NCBI RefSeq assembly: GCF_014195505.1
Contig: NZ_JACIBV010000001.1
Coordinates: 806,001 to 870,000, forward strand
Direction: 5' to 3'
Length of the DNA: 64,000 nucleotides
From: Nonomuraea dietziae
Lineage (GTDB): Bacteria; Actinomycetota; Actinomycetes; Streptosporangiales; Streptosporangiaceae
Numbering within the stretch: the stretch's first letter is position 1; every line of letters begins with the position of its first letter. The notes below the pieces were generated by a model that saw only the letters and a list, made by a program, of their open reading frames with translations, was not told the origin of the DNA and ran no database searches. The translations under genes were made by a program, and so were the position numbers. Below are positions 34,017 to 42,768 of the stretch, in pieces.

Positions 34017-34051
34017 CTCCTGCGCGCGGACGCCCCCCCCGCGCGCAGGAG
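34017..34051 (+). terminator. 13-bp perfect hairpin after SRPBCC gene
   Basis: CTCCTGCGCGCGG (34017-34029) pairs with CCGCGCGCAGGAG (34039-34051) around a 9-nt C-rich loop. There is no T tract. It lies 8 bp after the stop and 27 bp before the hydrolase start, so it may end the ArsR-SRPBCC transcript or reduce read-through. Confidence 0.55.
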
Positions 34052-34078
34052 CATCCCTCACCCTCCCTGGAGTCCTCC

Positions 34079-34903
34079 ATGAACAAGGTCATGTCCACCG
34101 ACGGCACCGCCATCGCCTACGACCGCAGGGGCAGCGGCCCCGCGCTCATCCTCGTCGACGGCGCCATGTGCTGGCGCGCCCAAGGCCCCAGCGGCCCCCT
34201 CGCCGACCTGCTCGGACAGCACTTCACCGTCTACACCTACGACCGCAGGGGCAGGGGCGACAGCCGCGACGCCACCACCTACCAGGTCGAGCGCGAGATC
34301 GAGGACCTGCGCGCCCTCATCGACGAGGCCGGCGGCGCCGCGCACGTCTACGGCATCTCCTCCGGCGCCGCCCTCGCCCTCGAAGCCGCCAACGCCGGCC
34401 TCCCCATCACCAGCCTCGCGCTCTACGAGCCGCCCTTCATCGTCGACGGCACCCGCCCACCCGCCCCCGCCGACCTCCTCACCAGGACACAGACGCTCCT
34501 GGCCGAGGGAAAGCGCGGCGAGGCCGTCAAACTCTTCATGACCAAGGGCGTCAACCTGCCCGGCCTCGTGGTCGCGATGATGCGGTTCATGCCGGCCTGG
34601 AGCAAGCTGAAGAGCGTCGCCCACACCCTGGTCTACGATCTCACCATCATGGGCGAGCGCCAGCTCGGCCACCCGCTCTCCACCGACCGCTGGACCGCCC
34701 TCACCATGCCGGTCCTGGTGGCCGACGGCGCCAAGAGTCCCACCTGGATCCGCAACGGAGCCAGGCAGCTGGCCGACGTCCTGCCGGGCGCCGAACACCG
34801 CACGCTCCCCGGCCAGACCCACATGGTCAAGCCCGAGGCGCTCGCCCCCGTCCTGACCGCCTTCTTCTCCGGCCACGACGCCCCGCCCCACCCGGCAGCG
34901 TGA
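34079..34903 (+). CDS. Alpha/beta hydrolase
   Basis: 274 residues. Nucleophile elbow GISSG with Ser94; YDRRGRGDSRD marks the usual strand after the oxyanion region (LILVDGAM); the acid (VLVADGAKSPTW) and the histidine (GQTHMV near the C-terminus) complete the catalytic triad. Similar to actinobacterial hydrolases found near AHSA1/ArsR pairs. GTCCTCC before the start is a poor Shine-Dalgarno. Substrate unknown. Confidence 0.88.
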   Translation: MNKVMSTDGTAIAYDRRGSGPALILVDGAMCWRAQGPSGPLADLLGQHFTVYTYDRRGRGDSRDATTYQVEREIEDLRALIDEAGGAAHVYGISSGAALALEAANAGLPITSLALYEPPFIVDGTRPPAPADLLTRTQTLLAEGKRGEAVKLFMTKGVNLPGLVVAMMRFMPAWSKLKSVAHTLVYDLTIMGERQLGHPLSTDRWTALTMPVLVADGAKSPTWIRNGARQLADVLPGAEHRTLPGQTHMVKPEALAPVLTAFFSGHDAPPHPAA

Positions 34904-34931
34904 TCCTCCGCGCCTGGTAATTTGTCGGGTC

Positions 34932-35693
34932 GTGTCTGACTACCTACGCGAACTCTTCTCCCTCAGCGGACGCACCGCCCTGGTCACCGGCGGCAGCTCC
35001 GGCATCGGCTACGCCATCGCCGAGGCCCTCGGCAGGGCGGGAGCCGACGTGGTCATCGCCGCCCGCAGGGAGAAGGAGCTCAGGCTGGCCGCCGACCGGC
35101 TGCGCTCCCACGGCGTACGAGCCTCATGGATCAGCGCCGACCTCGGCCGGCGCGCCGACGTCGAGCGGGTCATCGCCGAGGCGGGCGACATCGACATCCT
35201 CGTCAACGACGCGGCCAACAACATCCGCAAGCCCATGGCGCAGCTCACCGACGACGACTACGAGCAGACGATCGCCGTCAACCTGACCGCGCCGTACCTG
35301 CTCGGCCAGCACTTCTGCCCCCTGATGGCCGCCCGGGGCTGGGGCAGGGTCATCAACGTCGGCTCCCAGCAGACCATCAGCGCCTTCGGCGACAGCGGCG
35401 TGTACGGCGCCGCCAAGGCCGCCATCGCCGGGCTCACCCGCTCGCAGGCCGAGGCGTGGTCCCGCCACGGCGTTCTGATCAACACGATCATCCCCGGGTT
35501 CGTGCTCACCCCGCTGACCGAGCCCGCCCAGTCCATCCCCGGACGGGTCGAGGAGCTCGCCGCCCGCCACATGGTCGGGCGCAACGGCGTGCCGGCCGAC
35601 TTCGGAGGGGCCGCGGTCTTCCTGGCCAGCGACGCCTCCGCCTTCGTCACGGGCCAGCTGCTCTTCGTCGACGGCGGGTTCTCGGTTCACTGA
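34932..35693 (+). CDS. Short-chain dehydrogenase/reductase
   Basis: 253 residues from a GTG at 34932. Cofactor motif TGGSSGIG at 19-26; ISADLG after the second strand; DILVNDAANN in place of the usual N-N-A-G; catalytic region GSQQTISAFGDSGVYGAAKAAIAGL with Tyr-x-x-x-Lys. The C-terminal end GQLLFVDGGFSVH is typical. Closest in style to gluconate 5-dehydrogenase-like SDRs. It lies 28 bp after the hydrolase and may share its transcript. The 3' end is 23 bp before copy 2 of the 16-bp repeat. Confidence 0.9.
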   Translation: MSDYLRELFSLSGRTALVTGGSSGIGYAIAEALGRAGADVVIAARREKELRLAADRLRSHGVRASWISADLGRRADVERVIAEAGDIDILVNDAANNIRKPMAQLTDDDYEQTIAVNLTAPYLLGQHFCPLMAARGWGRVINVGSQQTISAFGDSGVYGAAKAAIAGLTRSQAEAWSRHGVLINTIIPGFVLTPLTEPAQSIPGRVEELAARHMVGRNGVPADFGGAAVFLASDASAFVTGQLLFVDGGFSVH

Positions 35694-35716
35694 CCGGGTT
35701 TGCACTCGGCCCACGC

Positions 35717-35732
35717 CCTTTACAAAGTAGAT
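35717..35732. repeat. 16-bp dispersed repeat, copy 2
   Basis: CCTTTACAAAGTAGAT, identical to copies 1 and 3. It lies between the convergent 3' ends of the SDR and ArsR genes and supplies the ArsR stop codon (TAA read on the minus strand at 35722-35720). Confidence 0.8.
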
Positions 35733-36067
35733 CTGGTCGAGACGGCCAGGCCCACCCCTCTCGCCTGAGGGGTGGTGAGGGCGTCGAGCAGGCCGGGGAA
35801 GGCCTCGTCCATCTCGGCGCGGCGCAGCGCGTTCATCCGCGAGGTCCCCACGTAGTACTGCCGGATCAGGCCCGCCTCGCGCAGCACCTTGAAGTGGTGG
35901 GTGGCGGTGGACTTGCTGACCTGCATGTCGAAGTCCCCGCACTTGATGTCCTCGCCGGCCGCCTCGAGCTGCGTGACGATGCTGCGGCGTACCGGATCGA
36001 CCAGGGCCTCCAGTATTCGCTGGAGGTCGAACTGCGGCACCTCGGGGTGCGGAGGCGTACGTCCCAT
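35720..36067 (-). CDS. ArsR family transcriptional regulator
   Basis: 115 residues from ATG 36067 (an upstream ATG at 36085 is possible). HTH: LQRILEALVDPVRRSIVTQLEAAGEDIKCGDFD then KSTATHHFKVLREAGLIRQYYVGT. The single Cys in IKCGDF is at the position of metal ligands in some ArsR proteins, but a second ligand is not clear, so it may be redox or non-metal responsive. Divergent from a quinone oxidoreductase, a common pair in Actinobacteria. Its stop codon lies in the dispersed repeat, so the last residues (AVSTRSTL) may not be original. Confidence 0.88.
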   Translation of the reverse strand: MGRTPPHPEVPQFDLQRILEALVDPVRRSIVTQLEAAGEDIKCGDFDMQVSKSTATHHFKVLREAGLIRQYYVGTSRMNALRRAEMDEAFPGLLDALTTPQARGVGLAVSTRSTL

Positions 36068-36075
36068 GGGCCAAT

Positions 36076-36112
36076 AGTACGACACTCATCGAAGTTTGAC
36101 AGCCATCGTACT
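36076..36112. promoter_or_regulatory. Inverted repeat between ArsR and oxidoreductase genes
   Basis: AGTACGA (36076-36082) and TCGTACT (36106-36112) are perfectly inverted, 23 bp apart, in an AT-rich divergent promoter region. ArsR proteins often bind such split sites. If the upstream ArsR start at 36085 is used, the left arm would fall inside the coding region. Confidence 0.45.
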
Positions 36113-36158
36113 TTTGCCCGACAGTGGAGCGCGTTGACGACGAGCGAAGGACGGCGCC

Positions 36159-37157
36159 ATGGCAAGGACTGTGCGGTTCCACGAGATCGGCGGGCCCGAA
36201 GTGATGCGACTGGAGGACCTGGAGACCGGCGAGCCGGGACCGGGCGAGGTGCGCATCAGGGTGGAGGCGATCGGGGTCAACAGAGCCGAGGCGCTGTTCC
36301 GGCGCGGTGAGTACATCGAGCAGGTGAAGCGCTTCCCCGCCAGGCTCGGCGCCGAGGCGGCAGGGGTGGTCGAGGCCGTCGGCCCCGGCGTGACCGGGTT
36401 CGAGGCGGGGCAGGCGGTCAGCAGCGTGCCCGCGTTCTCGCAGAACGACTACGGCGTCTACGCCGAGCAGGCGATCGTCCCCGCGGCCGCGCTCCTGCAC
36501 CGGCCCGACGGCGTGGACGCGGTGTCCGGCGCCGCCGTGTGGATGCCCTACCTGACCGCGTACGGCGCGCTGGTGGAGGTGGGCGGGATGCGACCGGGCG
36601 ATGCGGTGGCGCTGAACGCCGCCTCCAGCAGCGTCGGCCTGGCCGCGATCCACACCGCGAACCGGGTGGGCGCCACACCGATCGCCGTCACCCGCACCAG
36701 TGAGAAGAAGGAGCGGTTGCTCAAGGAGGGCGCGGCCGAGGTGATCGTCTCCGACGAGGAGGACGTGGCGGCCAGGCTGCTCGACCTGACCGGCGGCAAG
36801 GGGGTGGAGTACGTCTTCGACGCCGTCGCGGGGCCGGGCGTGACCGACCTGGCGCGGGTGGTAGCCCCTGGCGGCACGCACTTCCTGTACGGCGGGCTGA
36901 GCGGGCAGCCGACGCCGTATCCGGGATTCACCCTGGGCATGCCCGCCCTCAACATGCGCACCTACACGGTGCTGGAGACCACGAAGGACCCCGTGCGGCT
37001 ACGCCGGGCGGCGGCGTTCGTGGCCTCGGGCCTGCGCAACGGGGCCTTCCGCCCGGTGGTGGACCGGCTGTTCCCGCTGGAGGAGATCGTGCGGGCGCAC
37101 CAGCACATGGAGTCCAACACCCAGTTCGGCAAGATCGTGGTCACCGCCGCTCGCTGA
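36159..37157 (+). CDS. Zinc-type alcohol dehydrogenase-like / quinone oxidoreductase (MDR family)
   Basis: 332 residues. GroES-like N-terminal domain (EVMRLEDLETGEPGPGEVRIRVEAIGVNRAEALFRRGEY), then a Rossmann domain (GDAVALNAASSSVGLAAIHTANRVGATPIAVTRT) where the usual G-x-G-x-x-G is altered to A-A-S-S-S-V-G. Catalytic-zinc cysteine and structural-zinc cysteines are absent, so it is a zinc-independent quinone-type reductase using NADPH. Divergent from ArsR, which likely controls it. Confidence 0.88.
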   Translation: MARTVRFHEIGGPEVMRLEDLETGEPGPGEVRIRVEAIGVNRAEALFRRGEYIEQVKRFPARLGAEAAGVVEAVGPGVTGFEAGQAVSSVPAFSQNDYGVYAEQAIVPAAALLHRPDGVDAVSGAAVWMPYLTAYGALVEVGGMRPGDAVALNAASSSVGLAAIHTANRVGATPIAVTRTSEKKERLLKEGAAEVIVSDEEDVAARLLDLTGGKGVEYVFDAVAGPGVTDLARVVAPGGTHFLYGGLSGQPTPYPGFTLGMPALNMRTYTVLETTKDPVRLRRAAAFVASGLRNGAFRPVVDRLFPLEEIVRAHQHMESNTQFGKIVVTAAR

Positions 37158-37259
37158 CCGCGGCACGGAAGACGGCCGGGGCCGGCGAAAGCGTCGCTCT
37201 CGTGGCCCGGCCTCCCTCCGCCACACGGCTCCTCGCCCGTGGCGGACTCCGCGGTGTCC

Positions 37260-37718
37260 CTAACCCCGAAGGGGCAGCGCGGCGAGCGTGCCGACGAGGG
37301 GCGCCAGCTCCGGCAGGCCCTCCGCTTGACGTAGGGCGTCGGCCAGCGAGGCGTCATGGGTCGGACGCGCCCGCTCCAGCGCGGCTCTGCCCTCGGCGGT
37401 GAGCTCGGTGTAGATGCCCCGGCGATCGTCGGGGCACAGATACCGCTGCAGCAGCCCCCGCTGTTCGAGCCGGGTCACCAGCCTGGTGGTGGCCGAGCGG
37501 CTCAGCACCACGGCCCTGGACAGCTGGTTCATCCGCAGGTGGAAGCCGTGCTGGCGGGCCAGCACGTCCAGCACGCTGTACTCGCTCACCGACAGGTCGT
37601 GCTCGCGCTGCAGCGTCCGCTCGAGCGTGTCCTCGATCCGCGCGTGCAGCGCCGCCAGCGTGCGCCAACCCTGCGCGCGAGCCTCGGCGGCGTCGTCATC
37701 GATCTCCACAGGCTCCAC
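37260..37718 (-). CDS. MarR family transcriptional regulator
   Basis: 152 residues. Winged helix at ~40-105: LSVSEYSVLDVLARQHGFHLRMNQLSRAVVLSRSATTRLVTRLEQRGLL, wing RYLCPDDRRGIYTELTAEGRAAL. The wing motif and dimer helices are intact. Divergent from a class IV aminotransferase-like gene; operator sites of the form TTGC-n4-GCAA lie between them. Confidence 0.9.
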   Translation of the reverse strand: MEPVEIDDDAAEARAQGWRTLAALHARIEDTLERTLQREHDLSVSEYSVLDVLARQHGFHLRMNQLSRAVVLSRSATTRLVTRLEQRGLLQRYLCPDDRRGIYTELTAEGRAALERARPTHDASLADALRQAEGLPELAPLVGTLAALPLRG

Positions 37719-37737
37719 CCCTTCTTGCGAACGACTC

Positions 37738-37764
37738 TTGCATGGGGCACTATTGCCTATGCAA
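37738..37764. promoter_or_regulatory. MarR operator candidate
   Basis: TTGCCTATGCAA (37753-37764) is a 4-4-4 inverted repeat; TTGCAT (37738-37743) and ATGCAA (37759-37764) form a wider inverted pair, and TAGCAA recurs near 37775. All lie between the divergent MarR and aminotransferase genes. Confidence 0.5.
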
Positions 37765-37850
37765 CATGACGCGTTAGCAACTATCGCGGACGCTGCTGAT
37801 TGCGCACGCTGCAGATCAGTCTAACGCCGCGACCGTCTTGGGGGGCTTGC

Positions 37851-38657
37851 ATGACTTCGACCGCTGTTGTTCAACGTAACGGCCGGGTGGCGACCGCCGA
37901 GGATCTGGCGCCACTCGCGTTCGCGGGCTATGCCCACTTCACCGCCATGCAGGTGCGCGGGGGCCAGGTCCGCGGCCTCGACCTCCATCTGGAACGGCTG
38001 CGGACGGCCTCGATGGAGCTGTTCGGCCAGGCGCTGCCCGACGACCGGGTACGGGCCCACCTGCGGGCGGCGATCGAGGCAGGCCCCGCTGACCTCTCGC
38101 TCACGGCGACGGTCTACTCGCCCGCCGGCGAGTTCACCGTGGCCGGAGCTGAGGTGGAGCCCGAGGTTCTCATCCGGACCGGACCGGCCGCGTCCGGCCC
38201 CGCGGGCCCGCTGACACTGACGACGGTCGAACACGAACGCGCTCTGCCTGCCGTGAAGCACGTCGGCGAGGTGGCCAAGACGTACTTCCTGCGCCAGGCC
38301 GTCGCACAGGGCTTCGACGACGCCGCCTTCGTCGACCGGCAGGGCCGGCTCAGCGAGGCGACGATCTGGAACCTGGCCTTCTGGGACGGCGCCGCGGTGG
38401 TGTGGCCCGAGGCCGAGATGCTCGCCGGGACCACGATGGGCATCGTCCGCCGGCAACTGGATCGCCTGGGCGTCCCGCAGCGCGTCCAGGAGGTCACGCC
38501 CGCCGACCTGCCGGCGTTGGCCGGAGGTGTGGTCATGAACTCGTGGACGCCAGGGGTGGCGGTCCACCGCATCGGCTCGGCGCCCCTGCCTGAGGCGCCG
38601 TCCTTCCTGGAGCTGCTGCACCGGGCTTACGAGGCCGAGCCACTCACCTCGCCGTGA
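37851..38657 (+). CDS. PLP class IV aminotransferase-like protein
   Basis: 268 residues. Fold-type IV motifs: VKHVGEVAKTYFLRQAV with the PLP lysine in V-K-H, FVDRQGRLSEATIWNLAFWD (G-x-x-S-E-A-x-x-x-N). Shorter than IlvE and with weak N-terminal similarity to aminodeoxychorismate lyase-type proteins. ATG at 37851 preferred because MTSTAVVQRNG fits the family's N-terminus. Likely regulated by the divergent MarR gene. Confidence 0.85.
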   Translation: MTSTAVVQRNGRVATAEDLAPLAFAGYAHFTAMQVRGGQVRGLDLHLERLRTASMELFGQALPDDRVRAHLRAAIEAGPADLSLTATVYSPAGEFTVAGAEVEPEVLIRTGPAASGPAGPLTLTTVEHERALPAVKHVGEVAKTYFLRQAVAQGFDDAAFVDRQGRLSEATIWNLAFWDGAAVVWPEAEMLAGTTMGIVRRQLDRLGVPQRVQEVTPADLPALAGGVVMNSWTPGVAVHRIGSAPLPEAPSFLELLHRAYEAEPLTSP

Positions 38658-38696
38658 ACGCGTGAGCGCCGCCTGGGGCCTCTGATCGGATGACTC

Positions 38697-40136
38697 TCAT
38701 CGCCGCGGCGAGGTCCCGGCAGCGCTCGCCGGCCGCGGTGGTGCGGCCACGGCGCTCGGTCGTCTGCCCGGCATGCCGAGCGCGACGAGCATGCCGGCGA
38801 ACGCGAGCACGGTCACCGCGCCCATCGCCGCCGTGAAGCCCGCACTGAACTCCTCGTCCGACGCGTAGCCCCCGGCGCTCGCGAAGACGGCGACCGAGAC
38901 CGCGACACCGAACACCCCACCGAAGATCCGTAGCATCATGAACGCGCCGGACGCCTGACCGATCTCCTGTGCTCGCACCGCTCCGACCACCGCCTTCTGC
39001 GCCGCGGGCATGGCCATGCTCAGTCCGGCGCCGCCGACGATCAGCGCGGGCACGAGCTCGAGATAGCTCGTGTCCGTGTCGGCGACAAGCGCGATCCAGC
39101 CCATGCCGAGCGCCTGCAGCAGCAGCCCGCCGACCACGAACTTCCGCTCGCCGACCTTGTCGGCCAACCGGCCGGCGATGGGCGCGCACACCATCAGCGT
39201 CGCCGTCCACGGCATCAACCGCAGGCCGGCGCCGAGCGGCCCTTCCCCTTGTACGGTCTGGAAGTACTGCGCGAGGAAGAACATCGTGCCGTACAGCGAA
39301 GCGAACACGAGGAAGTTGGCCGGGTTGGCCGTCGCGAACGCCCTCAACCGGAAGAACCGCATCGGCAGCATCGGTGCCTTCGTGCGGCGTTCCCACAGCA
39401 CGAAGGCGACCACCAGCGCGACACCGAGCACCATCGCGCCCAGTACCTCCGCGCTCCCCCAGCCGGCCGCGTTCCCACGGACCAGACCCCACACGATGCC
39501 GAACGCGCCCAGGGTCACGAGCACGACCCCGACCAGGTCGAGCCTGCTGTTCGGGCCGAGGCTCTCCTCGACGCGCCGCGCCGTGAGGATGATGGCGATC
39601 ACCCCGATCGGCAGGTTCAGCCAGAAGATCCACTGCCAGGCCAGCCCCTCGGCGATGACGCCGCCGACGAACGGGCCGCTGAACGTCGCCAGCCCGGTGA
39701 TGCCCAGGTACAGCCCCATCGCCTTCCCTCGCTGCTGCGGCGGGAACATCGCGCTGATCAGGGTGAGCGACAGCGGCAACACCATCGCGGCACCGACACC
39801 CTGCAACGCCCTGGATGCGATGAGCATGCCGATGTCGGGGGACAGCGCGCACGCCGCCGACGCGACGGTGAACACCGCCAGCCCGACGGCGAACATGCGG
39901 CGGCGGCCGAACCGGTCACCCAGCGCCGCTCCCGTCAGCAGCAGGACCGCGAACGTCAGGTTGTAGGCGTTGACGGTCCACTCGAGCGCTTCCAGCGATG
40001 CCGTCAGATCCTGCCGGATCGTGCTCAGCGCCGTCGTCACGACCAGGCTGTCCAGGGCCATCATGAACGACGCCAATGAGGCAAGCGCTAACACCCATGC
40101 CTGCTCGGACGTCATCCGTCCCCCGTCGATGGTCAC
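38697..40136 (-). CDS. MFS drug exporter (DHA2/EmrB-QacA type)
   Basis: 479 residues with about 14 hydrophobic segments. N-terminal ALASLASFMMALDSLVVTTALSTIRQDL (motif D1), LLLTGAALGDRFGRRRMFAVG (motif A), ASRALQGVGAAMVLPLSLTLI (motif B/C region), and WIFWLNLPIGVIAI after helix 5 are diagnostic. GTG at 40136 has GAAGGAG upstream. Proline/alanine-rich tail. It follows the sigma factor gene (stop at 40237) on the same strand, 100 bp apart, so it may be in its regulon. Confidence 0.92.
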   Translation of the reverse strand: MTIDGGRMTSEQAWVLALASLASFMMALDSLVVTTALSTIRQDLTASLEALEWTVNAYNLTFAVLLLTGAALGDRFGRRRMFAVGLAVFTVASAACALSPDIGMLIASRALQGVGAAMVLPLSLTLISAMFPPQQRGKAMGLYLGITGLATFSGPFVGGVIAEGLAWQWIFWLNLPIGVIAIILTARRVEESLGPNSRLDLVGVVLVTLGAFGIVWGLVRGNAAGWGSAEVLGAMVLGVALVVAFVLWERRTKAPMLPMRFFRLRAFATANPANFLVFASLYGTMFFLAQYFQTVQGEGPLGAGLRLMPWTATLMVCAPIAGRLADKVGERKFVVGGLLLQALGMGWIALVADTDTSYLELVPALIVGGAGLSMAMPAAQKAVVGAVRAQEIGQASGAFMMLRIFGGVFGVAVSVAVFASAGGYASDEEFSAGFTAAMGAVTVLAFAGMLVALGMPGRRPSAVAAPPRPASAAGTSPRR

Positions 40137-40236
40137 CGCTTCTCCTTCTGCTCGGGTCTTCTCGAGATGCACTGGCGGATTTTCGCGCCCCTGCACGTGC
40201 TGTCTCTGCGTCGGGTCTGCATCCACACGCCGCCCA

Positions 40237-41307
40237 TCAGGTGCGGAGCGATCGTGGAAGTCCGAAGACCGGCAGAAGTGAGTTGTCCAGGAATCGCGTC
40301 AGCGCGGTGATCCGGTCGCCGGTCAGAGTCAGGACGAGCACGCCGTGCGCGTGCAGGATCGGCGTCCGCGGGTCACGTATGTAGCAGCCGAACGCCGGTT
40401 GGCCGTTCGCCCGCGTCGGCATCAGCACGTGCCGGCGGCCGTCGCTCAGCGCGACGGTGGCCAGGAAGTGCCGGACGGCGTCCACGCCCTGGTATTCCAG
40501 CGGCAGCGGCGGCATCGTCAGCCACGCGTCGTTCGTCAGCATGGCCACGATCGCGTCGACGTCTCCGGCTTCGAACGCGCGGGTGAAGTCATCCATGATC
40601 CTGCGCTCCTGTGGCGAGTCGGGGAGCGGAGCGCTCTCCCGAGCGGGACCCGGCAACTCACGCGCCAGCGCCCCCCGTGCTCGTTTCAGCGCGCTGGTCA
40701 CCGCGTTCTCTGTCGTGTCGAGGATGTCCGCCACCTCGACGGCCCGGAAGCCCAGGACGTCCCGCAGCACCAGTACGGCTCTTTGCCTCGGCGGCAGCTG
40801 CTGCAGCGCTGCCAGGAACGCCAGCGACACCGACTCCCTGACCTCGTATCGCGCCTCCGGTCCAGGCGTGTGGTCGGCGATCTGGTCGAGCAGCACATCG
40901 GGGTACGGCTCCAGCCAGCTCGGTTCCGCTCGGCGGTGCGACGGCTCGGGAAAGGGGACCTCCGGCTGGTAGGACGCGAATTCGTGCGGACGGCGGGCAC
41001 CGGCCCGCAGGACGTTGAGACAGCGGTTGGTCGCGATGCGGTAGAGCCACGTCCGTACCGACGCGCGCTCCTCGTAGCCGCCGATCCCGCGCCAGGCCGC
41101 CAGCAACGTCTCCTGCAGCAGGTCCTCGGCGTCCTGCACCGAGCCGAGGATGCGGTAGCAGTGCACCTGGAGCTCACGCCGGTACGGCTCGACGAGCCCG
41201 CGGAACGCCTCACCGTCTCCTCGCCGCGCCAGCGCCAGCAGATCCTCGGCCGAGCGCCGGTCATGGGCCGGGGCATCGCTCTGCCCGGCCGGCGGCATCC
41301 CTTGCAT
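40237..41307 (-). CDS. ECF-type sigma factor with C-terminal SnoaL-like domain (SigX5/SigG-like)
   Basis: 356 residues. Region 2: FRGLVEPYRRELQVHCYRILGSVQDAEDLLQETLLAAWRGI, RTWLYRIATNRCLNVL; region 4: FLAALQQLPPRQRAVLVLRDVLGFRAVEVADIL, TTENAVTSALKRARGAL. Residues ~235-350 form the SnoaL/NTF2-like domain (FTRAFEAGDVDAIVAMLTNDAWLTMPPLPLEYQG). A paralogue of the factor at 19449. No anti-sigma factor is nearby. An MFS exporter follows on the same strand. Confidence 0.92.
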   Translation of the reverse strand: MQGMPPAGQSDAPAHDRRSAEDLLALARRGDGEAFRGLVEPYRRELQVHCYRILGSVQDAEDLLQETLLAAWRGIGGYEERASVRTWLYRIATNRCLNVLRAGARRPHEFASYQPEVPFPEPSHRRAEPSWLEPYPDVLLDQIADHTPGPEARYEVRESVSLAFLAALQQLPPRQRAVLVLRDVLGFRAVEVADILDTTENAVTSALKRARGALARELPGPARESAPLPDSPQERRIMDDFTRAFEAGDVDAIVAMLTNDAWLTMPPLPLEYQGVDAVRHFLATVALSDGRRHVLMPTRANGQPAFGCYIRDPRTPILHAHGVLVLTLTGDRITALTRFLDNSLLPVFGLPRSLRT

Positions 41308-41463
41308 GGTGGCTCCTTCTCGCTTGTCGTTCCTCTCGAATAGATGGACACCGCCGATGCCGGAAACTGGTCGGCCTGCGCCCAGATTCCGCCATTCCTG
41401 TCCGACTCGGCCCTACGGCTCAGGGCTCGGCCCTTTGGCTCCGTGCCATCGGCGTCGTCACAA

Positions 41464-41503
41464 GCAGAGTCGTCACGGCAGCAGAGTCGTCACGGCAGCA
41501 GAG
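41464..41503. repeat. 17-bp tandem repeat in non-coding gap
   Basis: GCAGAGTCGTCACGGCA occurs twice in tandem (41464-41480, 41481-41497) with a partial third copy. It lies in 41308-41646, a 339-bp stretch upstream of the sigma factor start and downstream of the DUF2000 stop, in which I see no gene. Confidence 0.7.
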
Positions 41504-41646
41504 GAGAGAGGACGGTGCGTGAGGGGCCGGGTGACCGGCGATGTGCGGTCAGGCGCGCGCGCCGGGCGGCCGCCGAGACCGCTCGGCGCCGAGGGCCGGT
41601 CTGGATGACGCCAACGCGGCAGCCGGCATCGCGCAGGCGCCCCTTT

Positions 41647-42156
41647 TCAGGGCATCAGGGGCAGGCGGCCCACGATCTTGTCCACGCGGTTGCGGGGGCC
41701 GACGATGCTGACGGCGTAGTAGTCGAGGTCCTCGGCCCGGCTCTCCTTCACGGTGTGGAGATAGTCCGCGTAGACGCGGGTGTGCTGCGCGGCGGAGGGC
41801 ATGTCGGCCACGAAGCAGCCGTCGGACGCTGCCGCTCTGGAGCGGACGACCCGCAACGTGGCGGCGTCCGCGACCAGGATGGAGCAGCCCGCCCAGGGCA
41901 GCCCCGGGTGCGCGCAGCCGTCCGCGTCGACAGCGTCCTCCCCCAGCAGACCGGTCACCGCGCTCGAGGTCGTGGCCGCCGCGCAGACGGCGGCGTTGAC
42001 CGCGCGACCTGCGGGCAGGCCCTCGTTGACCACGATCACCCACTTCAGGCGTGCCGCCCGCGTCGAGAGGGTCGGGTCCCTCTCCTCCGGCGCGAAGCCG
42101 ACAACCTCTGACGTGATACCGCGCTCGGCCATTTCTTCCATCCCTTGCTCACTCAT
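41647..42156 (-). CDS. DUF2000 family protein
   Basis: 169 residues. Family pattern: RLKWVIVVNEGLPAGRAVNAAVCAAATTSSAVTGLLGEDAVDADG, later GCSILVADAATLRVVRSRA and DYYAVSIVGPRNRVDKIVGRLPLM. DUF2000 resembles peptidyl-tRNA hydrolase-like/small alpha-beta folds but has no established function. ATG at 42156; a second at 42141 is possible. Divergent from an Lrp/AsnC regulator, the usual partner of this family in Actinobacteria. Confidence 0.87.
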   Translation of the reverse strand: MSEQGMEEMAERGITSEVVGFAPEERDPTLSTRAARLKWVIVVNEGLPAGRAVNAAVCAAATTSSAVTGLLGEDAVDADGCAHPGLPWAGCSILVADAATLRVVRSRAAASDGCFVADMPSAAQHTRVYADYLHTVKESRAEDLDYYAVSIVGPRNRVDKIVGRLPLMP

Positions 42157-42185
42157 ACGGGCTACGCCGGATACGCTATAGAGAT

Positions 42186-42213
42186 ATACGACAATCGAAC
42201 AAGAGATTCGTAT
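42186..42213. promoter_or_regulatory. Lrp/DUF2000 divergent promoter with inverted repeat
   Basis: ATACGA (42186-42191) and TCGTAT (42208-42213) are perfectly inverted, 16 bp apart, in an AT-rich stretch between the two divergent genes. A plausible Lrp-type site. Confidence 0.5.
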
Positions 42214-42244
42214 TTATATCGGACAGCACGGGATGTGGGCGGTC

Positions 42245-42703
42245 ATGGACGAACTTGATAAGGCAATCCTGCGGGAACTGCAGTCAGATGCACGGAAGAC
42301 CAACCGCGATCTCGCCGCCGCGGTGGGCGTCTCGCCGACGACGGCGCTCGATCGCACCCGCGCCCTGCGGCAGCGGGACATCATCCGCGGCGCGATCCTC
42401 GACGTGGACCTCGCCGCGATCGGACGCCCGGTCCAGGCCCTCATCGCGATCCGCGTACGCCCGCCGTCGCGACGCAACATCGAGGGCTTCCGCAACTGGG
42501 TCAGCGAGCTGCCTGACACGCTCGGCGTCTACGTGACGACAGGGACCGAGGACTTCATCGTGCACGTCGCGGTCCCCGACAACGCCAGCCTCTACGCGTT
42601 CGTCATCGACAAGCTCACTGAGCGCCCCGAGGTCGCCGACGTCCGTACCTCGATCGTCTACGAGCACATCCGCAACCACCAGATCGCACCCGTCACCCCA
42701 TGA
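42245..42703 (+). CDS. Lrp/AsnC family transcriptional regulator
   Basis: 152 residues from ATG 42245 (MDELDKAILRELQSDARKTN); an in-frame ATG at 42233 adds four residues. HTH: RDLAAAVGVSPTTALDRTRALRQRDIIRGAILDVD; RAM/ligand domain: PVQALIAIRVRPPSRRNIEGFRNWVSELPDTLGVYVTTGTEDFIVHVAVPD. Short single-domain form. Divergent from DUF2000, which it probably controls. Confidence 0.92.
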   Translation: MDELDKAILRELQSDARKTNRDLAAAVGVSPTTALDRTRALRQRDIIRGAILDVDLAAIGRPVQALIAIRVRPPSRRNIEGFRNWVSELPDTLGVYVTTGTEDFIVHVAVPDNASLYAFVIDKLTERPEVADVRTSIVYEHIRNHQIAPVTP

Positions 42704-42768
42704 GCACACCTCACGACCCCCGCACCCACACTGCAGGCGCCCCGTCCGGCGGCTGACGCGGGCACGTT

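Noticed and set aside
41464..41503. 17-bp tandem repeat considered as an iteron or origin element
   Set aside because: Only about two and a half copies, no AT-rich region, no replication gene nearby.
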